Source: an uncultured Clostridium sp. (GTDB taxonomy: Bacteria > Bacillota > Clostridia > TANB77 > CAG-508). Taken from it: a stretch of 64,000 nt of DNA. The stretch's first letter is position 1, and every line of letters begins with the position of its first letter. Made by a program: the position numbers and the translations under genes. A model generated the notes under the pieces. That model was not told where the DNA came from. It searched no databases and worked only from the letters and a program-made list of their open reading frames with translations. The stretch spans positions 1 to 64,000 of the forward strand of contig CAJMJN010000002.1 of the NCBI GenBank assembly GCA_905213875.1. Reading direction: 5' to 3'. Below, one piece after another: positions 26,268-36,922 of the stretch.

Positions 26268-28466
26268 ATGAAAAAACTAATTTTATCAATTGAGGGAATG
26301 ACTTGTAGTGCTTGTTCAAATGGATTAGAAAAATATTTAAATAAGCAAAATGGAATATTTGATTGTAATGTAAATCTTGTTATGGCAAATGCCACAGTAA
26401 CTTATGACGAAAAGATTTTAGACCAAGAAAAAATAGAAAAATATGTAAAACAAGCAGGATTTAAAAGTTTAGGAATATTTAAAGAACTTAATATAGAAAA
26501 AAACAATAAAAAAGAGAAAACAGAATTTATTGTTTTCACAATTTTAGCAATAATTTTAATGTATATTGCTATGGGACATATGATAGGATTGCCAACTATA
26601 AGTTTTTTAGATTCACATCAACATCCAGTAAATTATGCAGTATGTTTATTAATATTAACAATTACATTTTTAATCTATGGATATGATATCTTAAAAAATG
26701 GATATAAAAATTTAATTCACAAAATACCAAATATGGATACACTTGTTTCAATAGGTGTTGTAAGTAGTTTAGGTTATAGTTTGTATGGTATGTATATGAT
26801 TTTTAAAGGTGATATACATTTTGTAATGAATTTATATTTTGAATCATCAGCAATAATAATTTATTTTGTTAAACTTGGAAGATATATTGATAAAATAAGT
26901 AAAAATAAAACTATGGAAGCAATACAAAAATTAGTTGAAATTACACCTAATCAAGCTATTATTGAAGTTAATGGAATACAAAAAAATGTAACCCTTGATG
27001 AAATAAAAAAAGGAGACATAGTAATTTCAAAAGCAGGAGATAAAATTGCAGTAGATGGAGAAATAATAGAAGGAAATACACATTTAGATGAATCATTTAT
27101 AACTGGTGAAAGTAAACCAGTAACTAAAGGTATTGGCGAAAAAGTAATTGCAGGAAGTTTAAATTATGATGGATTCATAAAATATAAAGCAGAAAGAATT
27201 GGAAAAGAATCTACTGTTTCAGAAATAGTAAAATTAGTAGTAGAAGCAAGTAATACAAAAGCACCAATAGCAAAAATTGCGGATAAAATTTCTGGATATT
27301 TTGTTCCAGCAGTCATTGGAATTGCTATAATAACTTTTATTGTATATTTAATATTAGGTTATGATATAGGTACAGCCTTAAGTACATTTATCACAGTATT
27401 AGTAGTTGCTTGCCCATGTAGTCTTGGTTTAGCAACTCCATTAGCAATAGTAGTAAGTGAAGGTCTATGTGCAAGTAATGGAATATTAGTAAAAAAAAGT
27501 GAGATACTAGAAAATGCTTCTAAAATCGATACAATAGTATTTGACAAAACAGGTACATTAACTTATGGAAGTTTAAAAATTTCAAAGATATATAATTATA
27601 GCGAAATGGCAGAAAAAGAGTTAATGCAACTTGCAGGAAGCATAGAAGAAAAGTCAACACATCCAATAGGGAAAGCATTTGTAGATTATATGTATAAAAA
27701 TAATATTCCAAAACTAAAAGTAGAAAATATGCAAAATGTCGCAGGACGTGGAATAGTGGGGACAATTAATAATGGAAAAATAATATTAGGAAATAGAAAA
27801 ATTTTAGAAAAATTTTCTATTGAAAATAATCATTTAGAAGATGAAAAAGACTTAGCTCTAAATGGAAATAGCATCATATATGTAGCAAATGAAAAGCATG
27901 TTTTAGCATTAATTGGAGTTAATGATGTTGTAAGGGAAAATGCTAAAGATGTTATTAAAGAAATAAAAGAACATAATATAAAAACAATAATGTTAACAGG
28001 GGATAACAAGGAAACAGCTGAAAAAATAAGTAAAGAACTAGGAATAACAGAAGTAATTTCTAACGTTTTACCATCACAAAAATCTGAAACTATAAAAATG
28101 TTAAAAGAAAAAGGAAATAAAGTTATGATGTGTGGAGATGGTATAAATGATAGCCCAGCATTGACAAATGCTGATATTGGTGTAAGTGTAAAAAGCGGTA
28201 CAGATATTGCAATGGATTCAAGTGATGTTATTTTAACTAAAAATGATTTATACTCAGTTTTAAAACTAATAAAGATTAGTGAAAAAACAGTAAAGAATAT
28301 AAAACAAAACCTATTTTGGGCATTTTTCTATAATTGCTTGATGATACCTGTTGCAATTGGATTTTTTAAACCATTAGGAATTTCTATAAATCCTATGCTT
28401 GCAAGTTTGGCAATGGTATTTAGTAGTTTAACAGTAATTTTAAATGCTTTGAGATTAAGAAAATAA
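26268..28466 (+). CDS. copA: Cu(I)-exporting P1B ATPase CopA
   Basis: This 732-residue pump has one N-terminal metal-binding domain (GMTCSACS near residue 9), TM helices, actuator TGES near 278, the membrane CPC metal site (VVACPCSLG near 379-386), DKTGTLT near 425, the P1B histidine-proline motif STHPIGKAF near 463, and hinge GDGINDSPAL near 623. These mark a copper/silver exporter. It follows copZ in one operon. Start ATG 26268 follows AGGAGG at some distance. A promoter for the next gene is found after its stop. Confidence 0.95.
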   Translation: MKKLILSIEGMTCSACSNGLEKYLNKQNGIFDCNVNLVMANATVTYDEKILDQEKIEKYVKQAGFKSLGIFKELNIEKNNKKEKTEFIVFTILAIILMYIAMGHMIGLPTISFLDSHQHPVNYAVCLLILTITFLIYGYDILKNGYKNLIHKIPNMDTLVSIGVVSSLGYSLYGMYMIFKGDIHFVMNLYFESSAIIIYFVKLGRYIDKISKNKTMEAIQKLVEITPNQAIIEVNGIQKNVTLDEIKKGDIVISKAGDKIAVDGEIIEGNTHLDESFITGESKPVTKGIGEKVIAGSLNYDGFIKYKAERIGKESTVSEIVKLVVEASNTKAPIAKIADKISGYFVPAVIGIAIITFIVYLILGYDIGTALSTFITVLVVACPCSLGLATPLAIVVSEGLCASNGILVKKSEILENASKIDTIVFDKTGTLTYGSLKISKIYNYSEMAEKELMQLAGSIEEKSTHPIGKAFVDYMYKNNIPKLKVENMQNVAGRGIVGTINNGKIILGNRKILEKFSIENNHLEDEKDLALNGNSIIYVANEKHVLALIGVNDVVRENAKDVIKEIKEHNIKTIMLTGDNKETAEKISKELGITEVISNVLPSQKSETIKMLKEKGNKVMMCGDGINDSPALTNADIGVSVKSGTDIAMDSSDVILTKNDLYSVLKLIKISEKTVKNIKQNLFWAFFYNCLMIPVAIGFFKPLGISINPMLASLAMVFSSLTVILNALRLRK

Positions 28467-28481
28467 TAATATAAAAAATAG

Positions 28482-28509
28482 TTGATTCTTATGTAAGCTG
28501 TGATATAAT
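28482..28509 (+). promoter_or_regulatory. promoter of the 28579 gene
   Basis: TTGATT (28482-28487) and TATAAT (28504-28509, with an extended TGA before it) are separated by 16 bases. Confidence 0.7.
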
Positions 28510-28578
28510 ATTGCAAAACTAGTAGTTTTTGCTACATGACACATTTAATTTTATAACAATAAGAAAGGAGAATTTATT

Positions 28579-29355
28579 ATGACAAAAAGAAAAGAAAAAA
28601 GCAGTATGAGAGAAAAATTATCCAAAAGCAGAGAATTGTGTAAAGGTATGTCTAAAGAAGTGTATGCTTTGGCAGATTACATATCTAAAGTTAGTCCAAA
28701 TATCAATGATCCATCTGAACTTGCTTTACGGTTTAGTATAGTTTTTGAGGATATTCAAAATGAAGAAAATAGATTATCAAATAAAGATGATGAATCAAAA
28801 GAACTTTTTGAATATCTAGTTGCAAACAAAGAAGAAGTATTAAATCAGGCAGTTTATATTCCACAGGTAATTGATGTAATTGCAGAAGAAGAATTTGCAA
28901 GGGATTTTAGAAAAATATGTAAGTCAAAGTTTGGTTTTAATCCACCAAAACGTTTTAATGTAGAACTTGGTGAAGAATATCCCCAATATATTAAAGTTGC
29001 TGTTGATTGGTGGACAAATGTTATTATTAATCCTAAAATTGATAATGGTATTGGTTTATCAAATAAATCATTTGCTTTGGCAGTGAATTTATCAAGGAGC
29101 TATACAAAAGAAGAAATAAAAACATTTAAAGAATCTTTGGCAGACAATATTGTTAAGTTAATGGAGAAAAATAAAAAATGTAAACTTTCAGTTAGTCACT
29201 GTCCTTGTCATGCACTTGCAATAGCAGGAGAAAAAATAGGGATTGATAATATGATTGGTTATCCGTGGATGACATATATGAAAATTTCTGAAAATGAAAT
29301 AGCTATATCAGAAGGATATGAATCAGAATATGAAATACTTTGGACAAATAAGTAG
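28579..29355 (+). CDS. unknown soluble protein with HCPCH motif
   Basis: This 258-residue protein is not recognised. It has a basic N-terminus (TKRKEKSSMREKLSKSRELCKG), a central WWTNVIINPKIDNG stretch, and a cysteine/histidine cluster LSVSHCPCHALAIAGEKIG that could bind a metal near residue 210. No membrane segment. AGAAAGGAG precedes ATG 28579. Codon use is somewhat less A-biased than in neighbouring housekeeping genes (several TTT/GTT-rich runs), so it may be acquired. It has its own promoter and terminator. Confidence 0.6.
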   Translation: MTKRKEKSSMREKLSKSRELCKGMSKEVYALADYISKVSPNINDPSELALRFSIVFEDIQNEENRLSNKDDESKELFEYLVANKEEVLNQAVYIPQVIDVIAEEEFARDFRKICKSKFGFNPPKRFNVELGEEYPQYIKVAVDWWTNVIINPKIDNGIGLSNKSFALAVNLSRSYTKEEIKTFKESLADNIVKLMEKNKKCKLSVSHCPCHALAIAGEKIGIDNMIGYPWMTYMKISENEIAISEGYESEYEILWTNK

Positions 29356-29417
29356 CATGAAGAAAAACGAGATTACGTGAAATCTTCAATTTAGTACTTT
29401 GATTGAAAGTATAAAAG

Positions 29418-29444
29418 ACCTCATTTGTATTTTACAGATGGGGT
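29418..29444 (+). terminator. terminator after the 28579 gene
   Basis: The arms ACCTCATTT and AGATGGGGT pair (two G-T pairs) and are followed by ATTTTT. Confidence 0.65.
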
Positions 29445-29479
29445 ATTTTTATGTAAAATGTATAATAACAGACAACTAG

Positions 29480-29508
29480 TTGAAAATATCTGTCCGGTAT
29501 TATATAAT
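29480..29508 (+). promoter_or_regulatory. promoter of whiA-hemW
   Basis: TTGAAA (29480-29485) and TATAAT (29503-29508) are separated by 17 bases, about 60 bases before the whiA start. Confidence 0.75.
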
Positions 29509-29570
29509 CAAAACATAGGTTTATAGATGGAACCATAAAATCTAAATACATAAATAAGGAAAAAATAAAA

Positions 29571-30449
29571 ATGTCATTCTCTTCTGAAATAAAACAAGAA
29601 TTAAATAAAAATACAAAATTATCCAATAAAGAATTGGTAAAATATGAACTAATAGGATATTTAATATCAGGAAATATAGATATATTAGAAAGAAATATTA
29701 TTAGATTTTCAACAGAAAGTGATTATAATATAAATAGATTTTCTAAGCTACTATATAATTTAAAAATAGAACATAATATAGAAATAAGTGGAAAAAATTT
29801 TATAGTATCCTTTAAGAAAAATAGTATACAAGAATTTGTAAAAATAGATGAAAAACAAATATTTTTAAAAGGAAATATACAGTATGAGAAAAATGAAGAA
29901 AATTTAAAAACATTGGTAATTGGTGTGTTTATGGGTTCAGGTTCAATAAATAATCCAGAAAAAAAATATCATTTAGAAATAATTTTTGGAAATGAAGAGA
30001 ACCTAAAAGAAATAAGAAAAATATTGGAAAAACTTGGAATAAAAACTAAAAAGATGATTACTGAAAACAAAAAATCTATTTATATAAAAGAAGGAGAAGA
30101 AATTTCTAAATTTTTAGCATTAATAGGAGCAAATAAAGCAGTAATGAGATTTGAAGATATTAGAATTCAAAAAGAAATGAGAGGAAAAGTAAATAGACTA
30201 GTAAATTGTGAAACTGCTAATTTAAATAAAACAATAAATGCATCAATAGAACAAATAGCAGCAATAAAAAAATTAAAAGAAACCGGAAAATTTAATAAAT
30301 TAAATGACAATTTAAAAGAAATAGCAAATTTAAGGTTAGAAAACCCAGATATGCCACTAATAGAACTTGGAAAAAAGTTGAGACAGCCAGTTGGAAAATC
30401 AGGGGTAAATTATAGACTAAAAAAAATAATGGAGTTAGCAAATGAATAA
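29571..30449 (+). CDS. whiA: DNA-binding protein WhiA
   Basis: WhiA has a degenerate LAGLIDADG fold (N-terminal about 200 residues: MSFSSEIKQELNKN, VIGVFMGSGSINNPEKKYHLEI, LIGANKAVMRFEDI) joined to a helix-turn-helix (NLRLENPDMPLIELGKKLRQPVGKSGVNYRLKKI). In Firmicutes it affects cell division and chromosome segregation. The 292-residue length is close to usual. It overlaps the hemW start (ATGAATAA), so the two are translationally coupled. The rapZ/yvcK partners usual for whiA are not adjacent. Confidence 0.93.
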   Translation: MSFSSEIKQELNKNTKLSNKELVKYELIGYLISGNIDILERNIIRFSTESDYNINRFSKLLYNLKIEHNIEISGKNFIVSFKKNSIQEFVKIDEKQIFLKGNIQYEKNEENLKTLVIGVFMGSGSINNPEKKYHLEIIFGNEENLKEIRKILEKLGIKTKKMITENKKSIYIKEGEEISKFLALIGANKAVMRFEDIRIQKEMRGKVNRLVNCETANLNKTINASIEQIAAIKKLKETGKFNKLNDNLKEIANLRLENPDMPLIELGKKLRQPVGKSGVNYRLKKIMELANE

Positions 30450-31594
30450 AAAAGAACTAGGAATATATATACATATACCGTTTTGCAAAAGAAAATGTTA
30501 TTATTGTGATTTTATATCATATCCAAATAAAATTGAATTAGCTGAAAAATATATTAATTGCTTGAAATATGAAATAGAAAAATTTGATTTTTTAGAATAT
30601 AATGTAACAACAATTTATATTGGGGGACGGAACACCTTCATATATAAATGAAAAATATATAAAAGAATTATTAGAAAAGCTCAAAAGAAAACTAGAAAAT
30701 AATGAAACTAAATTTGAAAATATAGAAATTACAATAGAAGTAAATCCAGGTACAGTAACAAAAGAAAAGTTAGAATTATATAAAAATTGTGGAATAAATA
30801 GATTAAGTATTGGTCTACAAAGTGCACAAAATAGATTACTAAAAGAAATAGGCAGAATACATACATTAAAAGAATTTTTAGAAACATATAAAATAGCTAA
30901 AGAAGTTAAGTTTGATAATATAAATGTAGACTTAATGATAGGTTTACCAAAACAATCAATTCAAGATATTAAAAAAAGCTTAGAATTATTAATAAAATTA
31001 GATCCGACACATATTAGTGTATACTCATTAATTGTAGAAGAAGGAACTATTATTGAAAAGAAAATTGAAGAAGGTAGTTTAGTACTACCAGAAGAAGATT
31101 TAGAAAGAAGAATGTATTGGTATGTAAAAGACTACTTAGAATTACATGGATATGACCAATATGAAATATCAAATTTTTCTAAAAAAGGACATGAGTCAAA
31201 ACATAATCTAAATTGTTGGAATCAAAAAGAATATATTGGCTTTGGAATTGCAGCACATTCATATATAAAAAATATAAGATTTGGAAATATAGAAAATATA
31301 GAAAAATATATAGAAAATATAGAAGCGGAAAAATTAGAATTAAATAGAAATATAGAAGAAAAACAAACAAAAGAAGAACAAGAAAAAGAATTTATGATGT
31401 TAGGCTTTAGAAAAATTCAAGGTGTAAATATAGCTGAATTTAAAGAAAAGTTTACTGCCAATCCACTATTTTTATATAACAAAAAATTAAATAAATTAGT
31501 CGAAGAAGGACTAATAGAGGTAGATTTAAATTATATACGTTTAACTAATAAAGGACTAGATTTAGCAAATTTAGTTTTTGAAGAATTTATATAA
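30442..31594 (+). pseudogene. hemW: HemW radical-SAM heme chaperone, frameshifted
   Basis: HemW resembles coproporphyrinogen III oxidase HemN and inserts heme. ATG 30442 starts IYIHIPFCKRKCYYCDF (CxxxCxxC cluster). At about 30625 the expected IYIGGGTPSYI is broken: GGG GGA C GGA ACA CCT has one extra C, so the first frame goes off (IYIGGRNTFIYK) and the second continues GTPSYINEKYIKELL to 31594, including EVNPGTVTKEKL, GINRLSIGLQSAQ and NLNCWNQKEYIGFGIAAHSYI. Removing one base restores a full 383-residue protein. A sequence error is as likely as a true mutation. Confidence 0.88.
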
Positions 31595-31599
31595 AACAA

Positions 31600-31664
31600 A
31601 AAAATGTTCGCAAAAAGTATTGACAATTTTAAAAATTGAAGATACAATAATGACGAACATTTTT
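31600..31664. repeat. inverted repeat enclosing the recN promoter
   Basis: The arms AAAAATGTTCG (31600-31610) and CGAACATTTTT (31654-31664) are perfect and followed by T residues, so they could form a hemW terminator. The 43-base loop holds the promoter TTGACA (31620-31625) and TACAAT (31643-31648), 17 bases apart. The arms contain TGTTCG/CGAACA, like LexA half-sites, but at the wrong spacing for one. Confidence 0.65.
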
Positions 31665-31683
31665 TCAGTGTAGGAGGAAAATT

Positions 31684-33315
31684 ATGATAACAAATTTACA
31701 CATAAAAAATATTGGAATTATAGAGGATTTAAATATAGATTTAAGTAGAGGCCTAAATGTACTTACAGGTGAAACAGGTGCAGGAAAGACTTTAATAATA
31801 GACTCATTACAAATTATATCAGGTGGAAGATTTTCTAAAGAAATGATAAGAAGAGGAGAAAACAATTCATTTGTTGAATTGTGCATGTATGTACCAAATT
31901 CTCCAAAATCAGAAGATGGAAATATTATTGTTTCAAGAGAAATAAACACAAATGGAAAGAATATGTGTAAAATAAATGGAAGAATGGTAACAGTAAATGA
32001 ATTAAAAGAATTTATGTCTGAATTCATTGAAATACATGGACAAAATGATACTCAAGGATTATTAGATAGTAAAAAACATTTAAGTTATCTAGATGGATTT
32101 TCAGGAACAAAATTATCTAATTTAAAAGAAAAATACCAAAAATTATATTTAGAATATACAAGAATTCAAAAAGAACTAAAAGCAAACTTTGGAGATGACA
32201 AAGAGAGACAAAGGAAAATAGATTTATTACAATATCAAATAAAAGAAATAGAAGAAGCAAATCTAAAAGAAAATGAGGAAGAAGAACTAGAAGAACAAAG
32301 AAATATAATTGCAAATTCTGCTAAAATATCAGAAAACCTACAAAAAGCAAATAGTCTAATAGAAGATGGTGGAATAGATAATATAAGTATGGCAATAAGA
32401 GCCTTAGAAAAAATTGAAGATATAGATAAGAAATATCAAGAAACATCAACAAATTTGAAAAATTTATATTATGAATTACAGGAAGTTGCAAGAGATATAA
32501 GTGGATATAAAGAAGATACATATTTTGATGAAAATGAACGTAATGAAATTGAAGAAAGATTAGATTTAATACGTTTACTAAAAAGAAAATATGGAAATAC
32601 AATAAGAGAGATATTAGAATATAGAGAAGAAACTGAAAAAGAACTAGACAGAATAGAAAACGTAGAAGAATACAACAACAAATTAAAAAGTAAGCTAAAA
32701 GAAATAGAAACAGAAATGACAGAAAAAGCAAAAGAAATGCATGAAATTAGAAAGTTGTCAGGAAATAAACTAAGTTTAGAAATTAATAATGAACTAAAAG
32801 AATTAGAAATGAAAAATGCTAAAATAAGTGTAAATGTAAAATATATAGAAGATGAATTTTTTGCAACTGGAAAAGATATTGTTAAATTTTATATTGCTAC
32901 AAATATTGGAGAAGAAGAAAAAGAACTAGCTAAAATTGCATCAGGAGGAGAAATGTCAAGAATAATGTTAGCAATAAAAAAGGTACTTGCAGAATATGAT
33001 AATATTCCAATATTAGTGTTTGATGAAATTGATACAGGAATTAGTGGTAAAGCAGCTAATAGTGTTGGAGACAAGCTAAAATCAATTGCTGGAAGCCACC
33101 AAGTATTATGTATTTCACATTTGCCTAATATAGTAGCACAAGCAGATTATAATTATTTTATTAGCAAAAATGTAATAGAAGATAGAACAAAAACACAAAT
33201 AAAATTATTAAAAGAAAATGAGGTAATTGAAGAAATTGCAAGAATATCATCAGGAGAAATAAATGAAGTAACAATAAAATATGCTACTGAATTACGTAAT
33301 AGAAAAGCTTCATAA
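31684..33315 (+). CDS. recN: DNA repair protein RecN
   Basis: RecN is an SMC-like ATPase for double-strand-break repair. Walker A GETGAGKT near residue 28-35, a central coiled coil (about residues 150-380) and the ABC signature ASGGEMSR near 419 followed by Walker B LVFDEIDTGISG are all visible; the N-terminal QIISGGRFSKEMIRRGE is also typical. The 543-residue length is close to the family. AGGAGG precedes ATG 31684. Confidence 0.95.
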   Translation: MITNLHIKNIGIIEDLNIDLSRGLNVLTGETGAGKTLIIDSLQIISGGRFSKEMIRRGENNSFVELCMYVPNSPKSEDGNIIVSREINTNGKNMCKINGRMVTVNELKEFMSEFIEIHGQNDTQGLLDSKKHLSYLDGFSGTKLSNLKEKYQKLYLEYTRIQKELKANFGDDKERQRKIDLLQYQIKEIEEANLKENEEEELEEQRNIIANSAKISENLQKANSLIEDGGIDNISMAIRALEKIEDIDKKYQETSTNLKNLYYELQEVARDISGYKEDTYFDENERNEIEERLDLIRLLKRKYGNTIREILEYREETEKELDRIENVEEYNNKLKSKLKEIETEMTEKAKEMHEIRKLSGNKLSLEINNELKELEMKNAKISVNVKYIEDEFFATGKDIVKFYIATNIGEEEKELAKIASGGEMSRIMLAIKKVLAEYDNIPILVFDEIDTGISGKAANSVGDKLKSIAGSHQVLCISHLPNIVAQADYNYFISKNVIEDRTKTQIKLLKENEVIEEIARISSGEINEVTIKYATELRNRKAS

Positions 33316-33373
33316 TTGATGAATAAATATATTTACAAAGGTTATACTATACTAGAAATTGGAAAAAATTTAG

Positions 33374-34654
<1,281 letters not shown>

Positions 34655-34724
34655 GAAACATGAGACCAAAAATTCAAACTAAAAATGTAATACAAATATT
34701 CTATACGAAATAAAATAAAAAATG

Positions 34725-34761
34725 AGCCTAAGTTATTAAATTTTTGTTTAATAACTTAGGC
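34725..34761. terminator. bidirectional terminator between eno and the VWA gene
   Basis: Perfect 15-base arms GCCTAAGTTATTAAA and TTTAATAACTTAGGC surround TTTTTG, with A-rich and T-rich flanks. Convergent genes on both sides use it. Confidence 0.85.
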
Positions 34762-34781
34762 ATATTTTAACTTAAAAATTA

Positions 34782-36140
34782 TTACTTAATATCATTATTT
34801 AATTTTTTGAATCTAACAAAGAAGAATATTGCTAAAACAGTGATAATTATAATACCTGCTAAAATAGAATTCAAACCAGCTTTAGGTAATTGAGCAGGTG
34901 GCTCAGCAAGTTTTAATTTAGGTGTAACATCAGTAGTTTTTTCTTGCTTGTTATTATCAAAATCATTATAAGAAAGATCGACTTTCTCATTAGTATTTAA
35001 AATTTTGCCTACAATATTGCTATCAAAGTTTTGTTTTAATTTCAACTTGTATTGAACAGTAGCAGTTTGACCACTAGCAAGTTCTGGAATAGTCCATGTA
35101 ATTGAATTATTTGTAGTATCTACTTTGGCAGAAATTTCTCCAATGTTTGCTTTTTCTACATATGCAAAATCAAAATTATCTATAATTTCTTTTGGAAAAT
35201 AATCTACAATTTGAATATTTTTATATGATTGAGAAATAGGCATTAAAGAATTATATATAGTTGTAACTGTTTCTTCAATTTTATCATCAGAAACATAGTA
35301 AAATGTTCCAGCTGTTGGAGTTTTAGTAGTACCGAAAACTTCGTTGATTATTTCACCAAAAGTTTTTGTTGTTCCTGAAGGTACATAACTTTCATCAGAA
35401 ATTCCAGACAACATTGTAAATAGCTTTATGTTTTGTTTTTCAATTGCTTGTAATTTAGCTTTTGTTGCATTGATTGTATCATCAGAATAATATGGGTTAT
35501 TATGACCTAAAGAAACATTAGGAACACCATCTGTTAAAACAATCATATATTTATTAGTAGCAGTACTTGAAAATTGTTTACTAGCTAAATCGAGTCCAGC
35601 TTCTAAATCTGTTCTAGGGCCATTTGCTTCTATTGAATCGATAGCATTAGTTAAAACAGAAGAACTATTACTTAAACCAGAAACTAAAGTTGCATCTTCT
35701 GTAGTTCCTTCTTTCGAAGCTGTTGTATTAGTTGAAAAACTAACAACGGAAATTTTTAAATCTTTATTGTCTTTTAATAAATTTGTAATAACTGTTTTGG
35801 CTGAATCAAAAATTAATTGTTTTCTAGTAGTTTTTCCATTAGTTGTAGTAATTTCATTATTCATACTATCAGAATTATCTAAAACCAATACGATTTCACC
35901 GGTAGGTTTTTTACTAGCCTCACCATTATTAACTTGTAATTGTAAAGTAACTTCTTTATTAGTTAAATCTTTACTAATTAATTTTTTTTCAAATTTTGAA
36001 TTTGAACCAAATTCAATTGTTGCTACAGGTTCTTCTACAACTGACATTTGAACAGTGCTGTAAGAAGCGAAAGACATATTAGCAACTAGAATTAAAATTA
36101 GGAATAAACCTAAAAAAATCTTTTTCTTCATTTTAAACAT
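34782..36140 (-). CDS. sortase-anchored VWA-domain surface protein
   Basis: The 452-residue protein has a signal peptide (MFKMKKKIFLGLFLILILVANMSFA), a VWA domain with a complete MIDAS motif VLVLDNSDSMN (DxSxS) near 115-125 and TDGVPNVSLG, then a second domain with isopeptide-type sequence (SITWTIPELASGQTATVQYKLKL). The C-terminus has LPKAG near residue 416, a hydrophobic helix (ILAGIIIITVLAIFFFV) and a basic tail, so it is a variant cell-wall sorting signal. Such proteins act as pilus tips or adhesins. No sortase gene is in the window. The reading strand is opposite to neighbours. Confidence 0.85.
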   Translation of the reverse strand: MFKMKKKIFLGLFLILILVANMSFASYSTVQMSVVEEPVATIEFGSNSKFEKKLISKDLTNKEVTLQLQVNNGEASKKPTGEIVLVLDNSDSMNNEITTTNGKTTRKQLIFDSAKTVITNLLKDNKDLKISVVSFSTNTTASKEGTTEDATLVSGLSNSSSVLTNAIDSIEANGPRTDLEAGLDLASKQFSSTATNKYMIVLTDGVPNVSLGHNNPYYSDDTINATKAKLQAIEKQNIKLFTMLSGISDESYVPSGTTKTFGEIINEVFGTTKTPTAGTFYYVSDDKIEETVTTIYNSLMPISQSYKNIQIVDYFPKEIIDNFDFAYVEKANIGEISAKVDTTNNSITWTIPELASGQTATVQYKLKLKQNFDSNIVGKILNTNEKVDLSYNDFDNNKQEKTTDVTPKLKLAEPPAQLPKAGLNSILAGIIIITVLAIFFFVRFKKLNNDIK

Positions 36141-36245
36141 TAAAATCCTCTCCCTCTATTATTATATATATTTAATATTGTAACACAAGTAGAAAAATAT
36201 ACAAGGGTATATAAAAAAATAGTATACAAAAATAATTTAAAACAC

Positions 36246-36274
36246 TTGAATTAATACCTAAAAAGTGGTAAAAT
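36246..36274 (+). promoter_or_regulatory. promoter of the pheS/pheT T-box operon
   Basis: TTGAAT (36246-36251) and TAAAAT (36269-36274) are separated by 17 bases, just before the T-box. Confidence 0.7.
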
Positions 36275-36278
36275 AAAG

Positions 36279-36540
36279 AAGTGACAGACAGAAAAACCAA
36301 TTAAAAAGCAAAGTATATATATTAAATAATCAAAAGAGAAAATGGTCAAGGCTGAAAGCCATTTAGACAAATATATAGAAATTTCACTTTTTAGGTCCTT
36401 TTTTGAAATAATAGTAGGGAAAGGCGGTTGCACCGTTAAAACTTTAATGAGGTTAGTAAAACTAATAAAATTAGGTGGTACCACGGAAAATAAAAGCCAT
36501 TTCGTCCTAAAAAGTAGGAAGGAGTGGCTTTTTAGATTTT
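36279..36540 (+). ncRNA. T-box riboswitch (Phe)
   Basis: The leader ends with T-box sequence AGGTGGTACCACGG (36473-36486), followed by a terminator with AAAAGCCATTTCGTCCTA / TAGGAAGGAGTGGCTTTTT, and has GTGACAGACAG-type stem I near the 5' end. The specifier codon is probably TTC at 36383-36385 (in AAATTTCAC), matching the Phe synthetase genes downstream. Uncharged tRNA-Phe would stabilise the antiterminator and turn on the operon. Confidence 0.9.
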
Positions 36541-36557
36541 AAGGATGTGAAAATAGT

Positions 36558-36875
36558 ATGAAAAAAGAAAAAATACTAGAAAATTATTTTGCTTCAAATC
36601 TTTATAGTAACCAAGAAATATTACAAAGTATTGAAAACACAAAAAAAGAATTTGCAAACAAAATAGTAAATATAGACATAAATTTAAATGAATTTGGAGT
36701 ATATGTTGTAACTTATTATTTTGAAACTAAAGAAAATATGTTTCAAAAAATAATGATAAAATTAAAAAGAAAGGTCAAGAAAAATAAAACAGCTTTACTA
36801 CAAAGTAAATTCGAAAAATATTCGGAAAATCAATATGGGAAATATAAAGAAACAAAAACATTTAAACCATATTAA
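36558..36875 (+). CDS. unknown small protein in the T-box operon
   Basis: The 105-residue protein is not recognised: MKKEKILENYFASNLYSNQEILQSIENTKKEFANKIVNIDINLNEFGVYV..., then KENMFQKIMIKLKRKVKKNKTALLQSKFEKY. It is soluble with a basic C-terminal region. GGATGTG precedes ATG 36558. It is the first gene after the T-box terminator, so its expression should follow Phe-tRNA levels together with pheS. Confidence 0.55.
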   Translation: MKKEKILENYFASNLYSNQEILQSIENTKKEFANKIVNIDINLNEFGVYVVTYYFETKENMFQKIMIKLKRKVKKNKTALLQSKFEKYSENQYGKYKETKTFKPY

Positions 36876-36922
36876 AAAAGTTATAAATAATTAATGATAA
36901 CAAGAAGGGAATGAATTTTAAG

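Noticed and set aside
30610..30640. Programmed +1 frameshift in hemW
   Set aside because: No slippery codon plus stop arrangement is seen; a single inserted C explains everything.
31600..31664. Canonical LexA box
   Set aside because: The half-sites are separated by more than 40 bases; a LexA box needs them nearly adjacent.
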